Positions 12,001 to 19,664 of a stretch of DNA of 64,000 nt are shown here, one piece after another (positions within the stretch are counted from its first letter, which is position 1; each line of letters opens with the position of its first letter). The position numbers and the translations under genes are program-made. Source of the DNA: Actinoplanes ianthinogenes. GTDB taxonomy: Bacteria > Actinomycetota > Actinomycetes > Mycobacteriales > Micromonosporaceae. The stretch is from NCBI RefSeq assembly GCF_018324205.1, contig NZ_AP023356.1, positions 6,077,501-6,141,500 on the forward strand, written 5' to 3'. A model generated the notes under the pieces. That model did no database searches. It had not been told where the DNA came from and saw nothing but the letters and a program-made list of their open reading frames with translations.

Positions 12001-13124
12001 GGGTAGCTGGCGGAGGGCCAGGCCTCGGAGGAAGCGCCCGAACCGGGGCGGTCAGTGGCGGTGCCCACGGTGGTGCCGCCGGTTGCGGCTGTGGCCTGAC
12101 CGGCGGACGTGCCTGCGGCCGGCCGGGCGCTGGTGGTGGCTGAGGAAGAGTCGGTAGAGGTGCGGCTGCCTGCGGACGAGTCGGCGGCGAAGGACCCGGC
12201 GGTGGGGTCGGCAGCGGAACCGGTGGCTGAGGTGGCGTGGGGAGGGCCCGAGGGTGAGCCGGTGGCTGAGGTGGCGTCGGCCGGGCCAGCGGGTGAGCCG
12301 GTGGCTGAGGTGGCATCGGGAGGGCCAGCGGGTGAGCCGGTGGCTGGGGCGGTCGCGGGTGAGCCGGTGGCTGAGGGGGCCCCGGGTGGAGCGGTGGTCG
12401 GGCCGGCGGCGGCTCGGCGGGGGAGGGGGGTGGCCTGGTCGTCGGTGGTGACCAGTTGGCCCTCGACCACCTTGCCGTGCGGGGTGTCCCGGACCACGAC
12501 CGGAGTGGTCACCCGGTCGTCCGGGAAGGTCGTGGCCGGCTCGGCGTCGTCGGGCGAGGTGAAGCCGGACTCCTCGCGGCCCTCCCACGGGCTGGGGGCG
12601 ACGGCGCCCAGGACGTCGTCGTCCGTTTCCTCCTCCGGGTCCTCGCCCAGGTCGGGTTGTGCCGGCGGGGGCGGGTCGCCGGCCGGGCCGACGTCTGCCG
12701 CCTCCTTCCAGTTGATCCGGACGCGGCGGGTGTCGTCGACGTCGACGGTGATCGGCACGGTCGAGTTGATCGCCGGCCACTTGGCGACCGGCACCCGGCC
12801 GTCGCGGATCACCTTGTCGAACGTGCCCAGGCCGGGCGCGACCACGATGGCCTTGATCTCGGCGCGGCCGTAGGCGCCGGCGAGCGGTGGCGGGGTGATG
12901 TCGACGATCTCGGCGGTGCCGGCCACGGTGGCCCGGCCACTACGGCGTACATTGCTCAGCATCGCGAGCGCGATGGCTATCGCCAGCAGGACGAAGCCGA
13001 GGATCGCCACGGACCAGCTCAAGAGCCCGAGTCCGTAAACGATCATAAAGACCGCGATCGTGCCCATGACCACCGCCATCAACTTGCGTGCCGGTGCGAT
13101 GGGTCGGCCGGTCTGGTTCGCCAC
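9051..13124 (-). CDS. giant membrane-anchored repeat protein with C-terminal VOC (glyoxalase-fold) domain
   Basis: The 1357-residue product has three parts. Residues about 13-58 form two membrane helices, and residues 60-160 a small beta-rich domain. Residues about 165-1220 are a Pro/Ala/Ser/Thr-rich, surely disordered region built of several repeat families, with runs of YSRSEAP-type decapeptides and AAYPAGNEPAASGPI-type 15-mers. Residues about 1225-1357 are a VOC domain (GVGITILVTELARSIVFYRDTLGFF is its first strand-helix unit). VOC domains bind metal and act as lyases, dioxygenases or resistance proteins, but the substrate here is unknown. The frame is open throughout, so this is one gene rather than two. 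The start is GTG with SD gggagg. The gene converges on DUF4233 and is divergent from ndk. Confidence 0.85.
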   Translation of the reverse strand: MANQTGRPIAPARKLMAVVMGTIAVFMIVYGLGLLSWSVAILGFVLLAIAIALAMLSNVRRSGRATVAGTAEIVDITPPPLAGAYGRAEIKAIVVAPGLGTFDKVIRDGRVPVAKWPAINSTVPITVDVDDTRRVRINWKEAADVGPAGDPPPPAQPDLGEDPEEETDDDVLGAVAPSPWEGREESGFTSPDDAEPATTFPDDRVTTPVVVRDTPHGKVVEGQLVTTDDQATPLPRRAAAGPTTAPPGAPSATGSPATAPATGSPAGPPDATSATGSPAGPADATSATGSPSGPPHATSATGSAADPTAGSFAADSSAGSRTSTDSSSATTSARPAAGTSAGQATAATGGTTVGTATDRPGSGASSEAWPSASYPPPPGPSSANYPSGGSDSFDFPPPPAPSAATYAASSDFPPPPPPSTSSYAAGFDYPPPPAPASYAAATPSGADYPPPPTSPAHTQSATPSGYLRSEPPAAYSRSEAPADSARTEAPAGYSRTEPSADYSSSEAPTGYSRSETPAGSSRTGAPASYSRSEASADYSSSEAPTGYSRSDASAGYSRSDAPASYSRSEAPTDYSRSDAPSAYSGPDTAETSRYEAASGAAAGAAAFAAAGAAASASRTSTTRPPGSRPSPKRRTTATAATATAEPETITPLAGSTATETPAGSTATEAPAGYRQPQPSATEAPASAGNPQPPATEAPANYGRPPTQRVPLDDQDIDPLIDIPLDDPAEPTPPKSTASKSTAAAAAAGAAVAGAAAVAATKGRTAPDEPATSTPEPTAATTEPETHAPTPASTHSGRTRFVTQPGEPAESTPPAQADKSTPTDPADKPAPTAQADESTPTDPAGKPAPTAQPDEDDDADHPTIEFPTSAYPSADTDHPDPAPNAPTSATGAPDMSASAAPGRDVAASAVPRADLSDSGTGSATGTSNLPSSATGTSDLSDSATSAPDVSAASAAAGPSPAGATRPEPTPAAYRSEPHPEPTTSSASAAPTPLAPPPTAPAPDRPFPTAPPPATPRPSGPTLPPDDIDIPLDDNPDTPPELTPAAATAVATGVVAPPADDPTAEKPAPTRPTDSEPPTGESAPSGPATDDPAGTEPAGSGPVTGDSAGNEPAASRPVAADPADNEPAASGPIAAYPAGNEPAATGPIAAYPAGNEPATSGPVAGGPATDESVAEKSPTAETPVIDDAPTVPLAPAKPTGSPWGDFSGRSEPDEHAAEVITAYPSARPGPAGAIHGVGITILVTELARSIVFYRDTLGFFEIDAGEGSSVLASGDTRVVLRAVPNLSSEAGRQIYLNLEVGDIEAVHDELKAKGVKFVHSPRPVNRGDKLELWSATFRDPDNHNIAITQWRAIRPNPES
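9661..9885 (-). repeat. 45-bp in-frame tandem repeats (15 residues each)
   Basis: Copies start at 9661, 9706, 9751, 9796 and 9841, an exact 45 bp period. The first two are nearly identical and later copies diverge. They encode the GNEPAA-type repeats in the low-complexity part of the giant VOC protein. Confidence 0.85.
11345..11745 (-). repeat. imperfect repeats encoding about 10-residue YSRSEAP units
   Basis: This stretch of the giant VOC protein gene encodes about a dozen variants of a Tyr-Ser-Arg-Ser-Glu/Asp-Ala-Pro unit. Copies differ at single bases but keep the frame. Tyrosine occurs regularly in an otherwise disordered region. Confidence 0.8.
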
Positions 13125-13223
13125 TGTGGACCTCCCGTTGTTCCCGTCAGGTTATGACCCGCCGGTCACTGAGCGAAAGTGCGGTAGTACCGACATCGTC
13201 GCTCGCCGTGTCGGAGGTACCGA

Positions 13224-13229
13224 TAGGCT
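13224..13229 (+). promoter_or_regulatory. -10 hexamer TAGGCT upstream of ndk
   Basis: TAGGCT lies 42 bp before the ndk start, in the gap between ndk and the divergent repeat-protein gene. No convincing -35 box is seen. Confidence 0.4.
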
Positions 13230-13271
13230 GAACCTCAGGCGTTTCGGCCTGTCGTCTTCCGGAGGAATCAC

Positions 13272-13688
13272 GTGTCCAGCACCACCGAACGTTCGCTCGT
13301 GCTCATCAAGCCTGACGCGGTTCGCCGCGGTCTGCTCGGCGAGATTCTGTCGCGTTTCGAGCGTAAGGGGCTGGTCGTCGAGGCGCTGGAACTGCGCACG
13401 ATGGATGCCGAGTTGGCTGATCAGCACTACGCCGAGCACGTTGACAAGGCGTTCTACCCCCCGCTGAAGGGGTTCATGACCAGCGGCCCGCTCGCCGCCC
13501 TGGTGCTCTCCGGTGACTCGGCGATCGAGGTGATCCGCGCCATGATCGGCGCGACCGACGGGCGCAAGGCGGCGGCCGGCACGATCCGTGGCGACCTGGC
13601 CCTGTCCAACCGGGAGAACCTGGTGCACGCCTCGGACTCGCCGGACAGCGCCAAGCGCGAGCTGGCGCTCTGGTTCCCCCACCTCTGA
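13272..13688 (+). CDS. ndk: nucleoside diphosphate kinase
   Basis: Ndk transfers the gamma phosphate of ATP to nucleoside diphosphates through a phosphohistidine. The 138-residue length and the opening ERSLVLIKPDAV are typical. The active-site motif NLVHASDS places the catalytic histidine at residue 119. The start is GTG with SD ggagga. In the conserved actinobacterial order ndk comes after DUF4233 and before rne. Here the repeat-protein gene separates it from DUF4233 and about 14 kb of other genes separate it from rne. Confidence 0.98.
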   Translation: MSSTTERSLVLIKPDAVRRGLLGEILSRFERKGLVVEALELRTMDAELADQHYAEHVDKAFYPPLKGFMTSGPLAALVLSGDSAIEVIRAMIGATDGRKAAAGTIRGDLALSNRENLVHASDSPDSAKRELALWFPHL

Positions 13689-13701
13689 TCCCGTCGTGGC
13701 T

Positions 13702-13732
13702 GTCCGCCGCTGATCATCCACAGCGGCGGGAC
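13702..13732 (+). terminator. probable ndk terminator hairpin
   Basis: The arm 13702-13712 pairs with 13721-13732 with one bulge, 14 bp after the ndk stop. There is no T tract, as is common in actinomycetes. Confidence 0.6.
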
Positions 13733-13791
13733 GGCCGGATGTTCAGGGCGTGGCCACCTCGGGGTCACGTGGGATCGATAGGCATCAGGGC

Positions 13792-15312
13792 ATGACTTCG
13801 ATCTCACGACGGAACCTGCTGCGGGCCGGGGTGGCCGGTGGCGTTGCCGGGGCGCTCTTCGAGGCGCCGGCGTTCTCCAGCGCGGGCAGCCGGCCGGTGC
13901 TCACCCACGGGGTGCAGAGCGGCGACGCCACCGCGGACTCGGCGGTGGTCTGGACCCGGGCGGACCGGCCCGGCCGGCTCTGGGTGCAGGCCAGCCGGCG
14001 GCCCGACTTCCGCGGATCGCGGGTGGTCCGGGGGCCACTGGTCTCGCCGGACACCGACTTCACCGGCAAGGTGCGGCTGCGCGGCCTGCCGGCCGGCGCG
14101 AAGGTGTACTACCGGGCCCGGGTGGAGAGCCTGGAGCGGCCGGGACTGTTCAGCCTGCCGGTGGACGGCACGTTCCGGACCGCGCCCACCCGGCGGGCCG
14201 ACATCCGGTTCGTCTGGACCGGGGACGTGGCCGGGCAGGGCTGGGGGATCGACCCGAACTTCGGCGGGATGAAGCTGTTCGACGCGGCGCGGCTGCGGGA
14301 GCCGGACTTCCTCCTGCACAGCGGCGACACCGTGTACGCCGACGGCCCGCTGGCGGAGACCGTCACGCTGCCGGACGGCCGGATCTGGCGCAACCGGCTC
14401 ACCGAGGCGAAGCTGAAGGTCGCCGAGACCCTCGACGAGTACCGTGGGCAGTACGCGTACAACCTGCTGGACGACGCGTACAAGCGGTTCGCGGCGGCGG
14501 TGCCGCAGATCAACCAGTGGGACGACCACGAGGTCGTGAACAACTGGTACCCCGGGGAGATCCTGGAGGACGCGCGGTACACCGAGAAGCGGGTGGACGT
14601 GCTGGCGGCCCGGGCGCACCAGGCCTATCACGAGTGGGTGCCCATCCCGGCGCGGAGCGGGCCGGTCCACCGGAAGATCTCCTACGGGCCGCTGCTCGAC
14701 ATCTTCGTGCTGGACATGCGCACCTTCAAGGACCCGAACACCGACGACACGTACGCCGACCCGCAGCGCGGGCTGCTCGGGCGGGAGCAGCGGCAGTGGC
14801 TGATCGACGGGCTCCGGCACAGCCGGGCGACCTGGAAGGTGATCGCCAACGACCTGCCGCTCGGCCTGATCGTGCCGGACTCACCGGTCGGGCAGGAGGG
14901 GGTGGCGCAGGGCGACGGGGGTGCTCCGCGGGGCCGGGAGCTGGAGTTCGCCGAGGTGCTCCGGGCGGCGCACCGGCACGGCGTGACCGGCATCGTGTTC
15001 CTGACCGCGGACGTGCACTACACCGCGGCGCACCACTACGACCCGAAGCGGGCCGCGGTGCAGGACTTCTCGCCGTTCTGGGAGTTCGTCTCCGGGCCGG
15101 CGCACGCGGGCGCGTTCGGGCCGAACACGCTGGACGCGACGTTCGGGCCGGAGGCGGTGTTCGTGCACGCGCCGCCGGCCGCGAACACCTCGCCGGCGCT
15201 GGGCTATCAGCACTTCGGCGAGGTGCAGATCGACGGGCACTCCGGGGCGCTCACCGTCCACCTGCGCGACCGTGACGGCGGCTCGCTCTGGTCGACCACG
15301 CTGCATCCCTGA
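13792..15312 (+). CDS. Tat-exported PhoD-family alkaline phosphatase / phosphodiesterase
   Basis: PhoD enzymes are secreted metallophosphoesterases that release phosphate from phosphodiesters. The 506-residue product begins with a twin-arginine signal (SRRNLLRAG, then a hydrophobic stretch and a cut near residue 30). The PhoD N-terminal domain follows (HGVQSGDATADSAVVWTR), then the metallophosphatase core with HSGDTVYADG, NQWDDHEVVNNW and LTADVHYTAAH as metal-ligand segments. Starting at the ATG at 13792 puts the twin arginines at residues 5-6. A GTG start at 13750 would give an unlikely 14-residue extension. A hairpin terminator follows. Regulation by phosphate is expected for the family, but I see no Pho box. 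Confidence 0.93.
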   Translation: MTSISRRNLLRAGVAGGVAGALFEAPAFSSAGSRPVLTHGVQSGDATADSAVVWTRADRPGRLWVQASRRPDFRGSRVVRGPLVSPDTDFTGKVRLRGLPAGAKVYYRARVESLERPGLFSLPVDGTFRTAPTRRADIRFVWTGDVAGQGWGIDPNFGGMKLFDAARLREPDFLLHSGDTVYADGPLAETVTLPDGRIWRNRLTEAKLKVAETLDEYRGQYAYNLLDDAYKRFAAAVPQINQWDDHEVVNNWYPGEILEDARYTEKRVDVLAARAHQAYHEWVPIPARSGPVHRKISYGPLLDIFVLDMRTFKDPNTDDTYADPQRGLLGREQRQWLIDGLRHSRATWKVIANDLPLGLIVPDSPVGQEGVAQGDGGAPRGRELEFAEVLRAAHRHGVTGIVFLTADVHYTAAHHYDPKRAAVQDFSPFWEFVSGPAHAGAFGPNTLDATFGPEAVFVHAPPAANTSPALGYQHFGEVQIDGHSGALTVHLRDRDGGSLWSTTLHP

Positions 15313-15320
15313 CCGGGTGC

Positions 15321-15349
15321 GGGGTCCGGGCGCCCGGCGCTCGGACCCC
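15321..15349 (+). terminator. terminator hairpin after the PhoD gene
   Basis: The arm ggggtccg at 15321-15328 pairs with cggacccc at 15342-15349, with a GC-rich inner part. It separates the phosphatase gene from the ileS leader. Confidence 0.65.
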
Positions 15350-15480
15350 ACTGAAGCGGCCTGTACCGCCCGCGATGGGCGGCGGCCCGGAGCCGGGATT
15401 CAGCCCGGATGCCCGCCGGGCGGCCTGGGGCGCCCGCGGACCTCGCGGGCAGCCACGGGACTTCGCGTCGCCGTACCGAA

Positions 15481-15743
15481 TCAGGTCTTTGATCTGGATC
15501 TTCCGGTGGCGGGGAATGCGGATGAGGGAATCCTTGCGTGGCCGGTATCGTTGTCGGAACGCAGGCGACGAACCGGCCATCACCGGGGAGCCTCCGGAAG
15601 AACGGGGTCGACCCCCTAGTAGAACCGGGCGGATCGGCACGCGCGACAGCCGGCGAATGAGCGGGCGGGTGACAACCCGTCAAGCGAGGTGGTACCGCGG
15701 GCAATCGCTCGTCCTCGCAGTCAGGTCATGACTGTTTGAGGAG
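15481..15743 (+). promoter_or_regulatory. translational T-box riboswitch of ileS
   Basis: The T-box core aggtggtaccgcgg is at 15687-15700. Its TGGT at 15690-15693 can pair with the free ACCA end of uncharged tRNA-Ile. In the tRNA-bound state GAGG at 15686-15689 pairs with CCTC at 15713-15716 (antisequestrator). Otherwise the same CCTC pairs with the ribosome binding site GAGG at 15738-15741, helped by the helix cagtca 15718-15723 / tgactg 15729-15734. The two structures exclude each other, and there is no T-tract terminator, so control is at translation. A strong Stem-I-like hairpin is 15539-15546 / 15572-15579. Isoleucine ATC triplets occur at 15492, 15498, 15530 and 15547; I cannot say which is the specifier. 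Confidence 0.9.
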
Positions 15744-15747
15744 CACC

Positions 15748-18700
15748 ATGTATCCGAAGCACACCGACGCGTCGGGCGTCCCGGCCTCGCCGGATCTGCC
15801 CGCGGTGGAGCGCGCCGTCCTGTCGCACTGGGAGCAGGACAAGACCTTCGAGGCGTCCGTCGAGCGGCGGCCGGCCGGGGAGAACGGCAGCAACGAATAC
15901 GTCTTCTACGACGGGCCGCCGTTCGCGAACGGGCTGCCGCATTACGGGCACCTGTTCACCGGGTATGTGAAGGACGTCGTTCCGCGCTATCAGACGATGC
16001 GCGGAAAGCACGTGGAACGCCGTTTCGGCTGGGACACGCACGGCATGCCGGCCGAGATCGAGGCGGAGAAGCAGCTCGGCATCACCACCAAGGCGCAGAT
16101 CGTCGAACTCGGCATCGACAAGTTCAACGAGGCCTGCCGCACGTCCGTGCTCGCCTACACCAAGGACTGGCAGGGATATGTCACCCGCCAGGCGCGCTGG
16201 GTGGATTTCGAGAACGACTACAAGACGCTCGACCCCAGTTACATGGAGTCGGTCATGTGGGCGTTCAAGACGCTGCACGACAAGGGCCTGGTTTACGAGG
16301 GCTTCCGGGTGCTCGCCTATTGCTACCGGTGTGAGACGCCGCTGTCGAACACCGAGACGCGGATGGACGACGTCTATCGCGACCGGACGGACCCGGCGCT
16401 CACGGTCAAGTTCCGTCTGGAAACCGGCGAGGACATCGCGGTCTGGACGACCACGCCGTGGACGCTGCCGTCGAACTTGGCGCTCGCCGTCGGGCCGGAC
16501 ATCGAGTACGCGGTTCTGTCGGATGACAACGGGCAGAAGCTCATCGTCGGTGCCGGGCGAGTGGCGGCTTACGCCAAGGAGCTCGACGGCTTCGAGCAGG
16601 TCGGCACGGTGCTGGGCAGCGAGCTGGTCGGACGCCGGTACACGCCGCTGTTCGACTACCTGGTCGAGCCGGGCGGGGAGAACGCCTTCCAGGTGCTCGG
16701 CGCCGACTTCGTCACCACCGAGGACGGCACCGGGGTGGTGCACATGGCGCCGGCGTTCGGTGAGGACGACCAGAACGCCTGCAACGCGGCCGGCATCCCG
16801 ACCGTGGTCACCGTGGACGAGCAGACCCGGTTCACCTCGCTGGTCCCGGACTTCCAGGGCGTGCAGGTCTTCGACGCGAACAAGCCGGTGATCGCCCGGC
16901 TCAAGGAGCGCGGCGTCGTCGTCCGGCACGACGGCTACACGCACTCCTACCCGCACTGCTGGCGCTGCGACACCCCGCTGGTCTACAAGGCGGTGTCGTC
17001 GTGGTTCGTCGCGGTGACCAAGTTCCGGGACCGGATGGTCGAGCTGAACCAGGAGATCACCTGGACGCCCTCGCACATCAAGGACGGTTCGTTCGGCAAG
17101 TGGCTGGCGAACGCGCGGGACTGGTCGATCTCCCGGAACCGGTTCTGGGGCTCGCCGATCCCGGTGTGGAAGTCGGACGACCCGGCCTTCCCCCGCGTCG
17201 ACGTCTACGGGTCCTACGAGGAGCTGGAACGCGACTTCGGGGTCACGATCAGTGACCTGCACCGGCCGTTCATCGACGAGCTGACCCGGCCGAACCCGGA
17301 CGACCCGACCGGGAAGTCGGTCATGCGCCGGGTTCCCGAGGTGCTGGACTGCTGGTTCGAGTCCGGGTCGATGCCGTTCGCGCAGGTGCACTACCCGTTC
17401 GAGAACAAGGACTGGTTCGAGCACCACTACCCGGGTGACTTCATCGTGGAGTACATCGGGCAGACGCGGGGCTGGTTCTACACGATGCACGTGCTGGCCA
17501 CGGCGCTGTTCGACCGGCCGGCGTTCCGGAACTGCCTGAGCCACGGCATCCTGCTCGGCGAGGACGGGCGCAAGATGTCGAAGTCGCTGCGCAACTATCC
17601 GGACGTGTACCGGGTGTTCGACACCTACGGGTCGGACGCGATGCGCTGGATGCTGATGTCGTCGCCGGTGCTGCGGGGCGGGGACATGCCGGTCACCGAG
17701 ACGGCGATCCGGGACTCGGTGCGGCAGGTGTTGTTGCCGCTCTGGAACGTCTGGTACTTCTTCAGCCTTTATGCGAATGCTTCGGGATACGAGGCGAAAT
17801 TCCGGACTTCGTCGGAGCACCTGCTCGACCGGTACATCCTCGCGAAGACCGGTGAGCTGGCCAGCGCCGTGCAGCAGCAGATGGACGAATACGATATCTC
17901 CGGTGCGGCCGGAACTGTCCGTTCTTATCTGGATGCGCTGACCAACTGGTACGTCCGCCGGTCGCGGGACCGTTTCTGGGAGGGTGACGCCGACGCGTTC
18001 GACACTCTGGCCACCGTGCTGGAGACGCTCTGCCGGGTGGTGGCGCCGCTCGCGCCGCTCACCGCGGAGGAGGTCTGGCGCGGGCTGACCGGCGGGCGCT
18101 CGGTGCACCTGACCGACTGGCCCGCCGCCGGCGCGTTCCCGGCCGACCACGAGCTGGTCGCCTCGATGGACGCGATCCGGGACGTGGCCTCGGCGGCGCT
18201 CTCGCTGCGCAAGGCGAAGGCGCTGCGGGTCCGGCTGCCGCTGGCCAAGCTGACCGTGGCGTCCTCCGCCGGATCGTTGGAGGGGCTGAAAGACCTGCTC
18301 AAGGACGAGGTGAACGTCAAGGACGTGGTCTTCACCGACGACGTCGCGGCGTACTGCCAGCAGGTGCTCACGGTCGTGCCCCGGGCGCTCGGCCCGCGCG
18401 TCGGCAAGCAGGTCCAGCAGGTGATCAAGGCGGTCAAGTCGGGTGACTGGGAGCTGGTCGACGGCGCCCCGGTCGCGGCCGGCGTGACCCTGGCCGAGGG
18501 CGAGTACGAGCTGAAGCTGGTCGCCGCGGACCCGGAGAACTCCGCGCCGCTGCCGGCCGGCGCCGGCGTCGTGGTGCTGGACACCACGGTCACCCCGGAA
18601 CTGGCCGCCGAGGGCCTGGCCCGGGACGTGATCCGGGTGGTCCAGCAGGCCCGCCGGGACGCCGACCTGGACGTCTCGGACCGGATCGCGCTGGTCGTCT

Positions 18701-18855
18701 CCGCGTCGCCGGCGGTGCGGGCGGCGGTCGAGGCGCACCGGGAGTTCGTCGCCGGTGAGACGCTCGCCACGTCGCTGACGTACGGCGAGGTGACCGGTTT
18801 CGGCGGCGAGGTGGGCGACGGGGAGCAGATCACCGTCTCGGTCACTGCCGTGTGA
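15748..18855 (+). CDS. ileS: isoleucyl-tRNA synthetase, eukaryote-like (IleS2-type)
   Basis: This class I synthetase charges tRNA-Ile and edits valine. The product has 1035 residues. The HIGH motif appears as HYGH in PPFANGLPHYGH, and KMSKS is in GRKMSKSLRNY near residue 610. The HYGH form, the length and the C-terminal domain (ending with DVIRVVQQARRDADLDVSDRI) are those of the second IleRS type, which in other bacteria is linked with tolerance to mupirocin. The start is the ATG at 15748 with SD gaggag, the site sequestered by the T-box. A TTG at 15736 lies inside the regulatory hairpin and is not likely used. A hairpin terminator follows the gene. Confidence 0.97.
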   Translation: MYPKHTDASGVPASPDLPAVERAVLSHWEQDKTFEASVERRPAGENGSNEYVFYDGPPFANGLPHYGHLFTGYVKDVVPRYQTMRGKHVERRFGWDTHGMPAEIEAEKQLGITTKAQIVELGIDKFNEACRTSVLAYTKDWQGYVTRQARWVDFENDYKTLDPSYMESVMWAFKTLHDKGLVYEGFRVLAYCYRCETPLSNTETRMDDVYRDRTDPALTVKFRLETGEDIAVWTTTPWTLPSNLALAVGPDIEYAVLSDDNGQKLIVGAGRVAAYAKELDGFEQVGTVLGSELVGRRYTPLFDYLVEPGGENAFQVLGADFVTTEDGTGVVHMAPAFGEDDQNACNAAGIPTVVTVDEQTRFTSLVPDFQGVQVFDANKPVIARLKERGVVVRHDGYTHSYPHCWRCDTPLVYKAVSSWFVAVTKFRDRMVELNQEITWTPSHIKDGSFGKWLANARDWSISRNRFWGSPIPVWKSDDPAFPRVDVYGSYEELERDFGVTISDLHRPFIDELTRPNPDDPTGKSVMRRVPEVLDCWFESGSMPFAQVHYPFENKDWFEHHYPGDFIVEYIGQTRGWFYTMHVLATALFDRPAFRNCLSHGILLGEDGRKMSKSLRNYPDVYRVFDTYGSDAMRWMLMSSPVLRGGDMPVTETAIRDSVRQVLLPLWNVWYFFSLYANASGYEAKFRTSSEHLLDRYILAKTGELASAVQQQMDEYDISGAAGTVRSYLDALTNWYVRRSRDRFWEGDADAFDTLATVLETLCRVVAPLAPLTAEEVWRGLTGGRSVHLTDWPAAGAFPADHELVASMDAIRDVASAALSLRKAKALRVRLPLAKLTVASSAGSLEGLKDLLKDEVNVKDVVFTDDVAAYCQQVLTVVPRALGPRVGKQVQQVIKAVKSGDWELVDGAPVAAGVTLAEGEYELKLVAADPENSAPLPAGAGVVVLDTTVTPELAAEGLARDVIRVVQQARRDADLDVSDRIALVVSASPAVRAAVEAHREFVAGETLATSLTYGEVTGFGGEVGDGEQITVSVTAV

Positions 18856-18865
18856 CATAACCGAC

Positions 18866-18905
18866 TGGCCCGGATGTTCGCCTGACGCGGCGAATGTCCG
18901 GGCCA
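18866..18905 (+). terminator. hairpin terminator after ileS
   Basis: The arms 18866-18882 and 18889-18905 pair over 17 positions with a two-base mismatch in the middle. It lies 10 bp after the ileS stop and has no T tract. Confidence 0.7.
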
Positions 18906-18995
18906 TCGGCAAGATCAATAGTCCACGGCGGCCCCGCGTCCGATAACCTTCCCTCACCCCCTCAACTTTCTTTGTACTGGTCTTCGGAGGACGAG

Positions 18996-19664
18996 TTGCC
19001 CCTGATCTACTCGATCGGCAAGCTCACGGTCGGCAATGCGCTGATGGTGGGTTGGAAGCCGCGCATCGAGGGCCTCGAGTACATACCGAAGACCGGCGGC
19101 GCGATCTTCGCCGGTAACCACCTCTCGGTCGCCGACGAGCTCTTCCTCGGCGCCGCGGTGCCGAGGCACCTGGCGTTCTGGGCCAAGTCGGACTACTTCG
19201 TGGGCAAAGGCGTGAAGGGTTTCTTCTCGCGAAAGCTGATGGAGGGTCTGGGCGCGATCCGGGTCGAGCGGGCCGGCGGGCGGGCCGCGCTCACCGCGTT
19301 CGACGCGGCGATCCCGGCGCTTAAAGGTGGCGACCTGGTTGCGGTCTATCCGGAGGGCACCCGCTCGCCGGACGGCAAGCTCTATCGCGGGCGCACCGGC
19401 GTGGCCCGGCTGGCCGTCGCGGCCGGCGTCCCGATCATCCCGGTCGGCATGCTCGGCACCGAGGTGGTGCAGCCGATCGGCCGGCTCGCCCCCAAGCTGA
19501 TGCGCGGCGTGGTGACGGTGAAATTCGGCAAGCCGATCGAGACGGTCGGGCGGTCCGACGACCGGACCTCGCTGCGCGAGCTCACCGACCAGGTGATGAG
19601 CGAGATCCAGAAACTCACCGGCCAGGAGTACGTGCCCCGGTACGCGCCGAAGCGCGAGGAGTGA
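18996..19664 (+). CDS. PlsC-type 1-acyl-sn-glycerol-3-phosphate acyltransferase
   Basis: Members of this family transfer an acyl chain to lysophosphatidic acid at the membrane, a step of phospholipid synthesis. The catalytic HX4D motif is NHLSVAD (His42, Asp47) and the second motif EGTR is at residues 120-123. The protein has about 222 residues. I chose the TTG at 18996 because gga-gg at 18986-18990 sits 5 nt before it; the upstream extension of 34 residues has no family resemblance. The stop codon abuts the stop of the convergent gene, sharing the palindrome TGATCA. Confidence 0.9.
   Translation: MPLIYSIGKLTVGNALMVGWKPRIEGLEYIPKTGGAIFAGNHLSVADELFLGAAVPRHLAFWAKSDYFVGKGVKGFFSRKLMEGLGAIRVERAGGRAALTAFDAAIPALKGGDLVAVYPEGTRSPDGKLYRGRTGVARLAVAAGVPIIPVGMLGTEVVQPIGRLAPKLMRGVVTVKFGKPIETVGRSDDRTSLRELTDQVMSEIQKLTGQEYVPRYAPKREE

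Noticed and set aside
13715..13723. Further DnaA box (TCATCCACA) near ndk
   Set aside because: It differs from the consensus and lies inside the probable ndk terminator hairpin.
15721..18957. Minus-strand open frame of 1078 codons opposite ileS
   Set aside because: It is a shadow frame of ileS with no motif and it overlaps the T-box.
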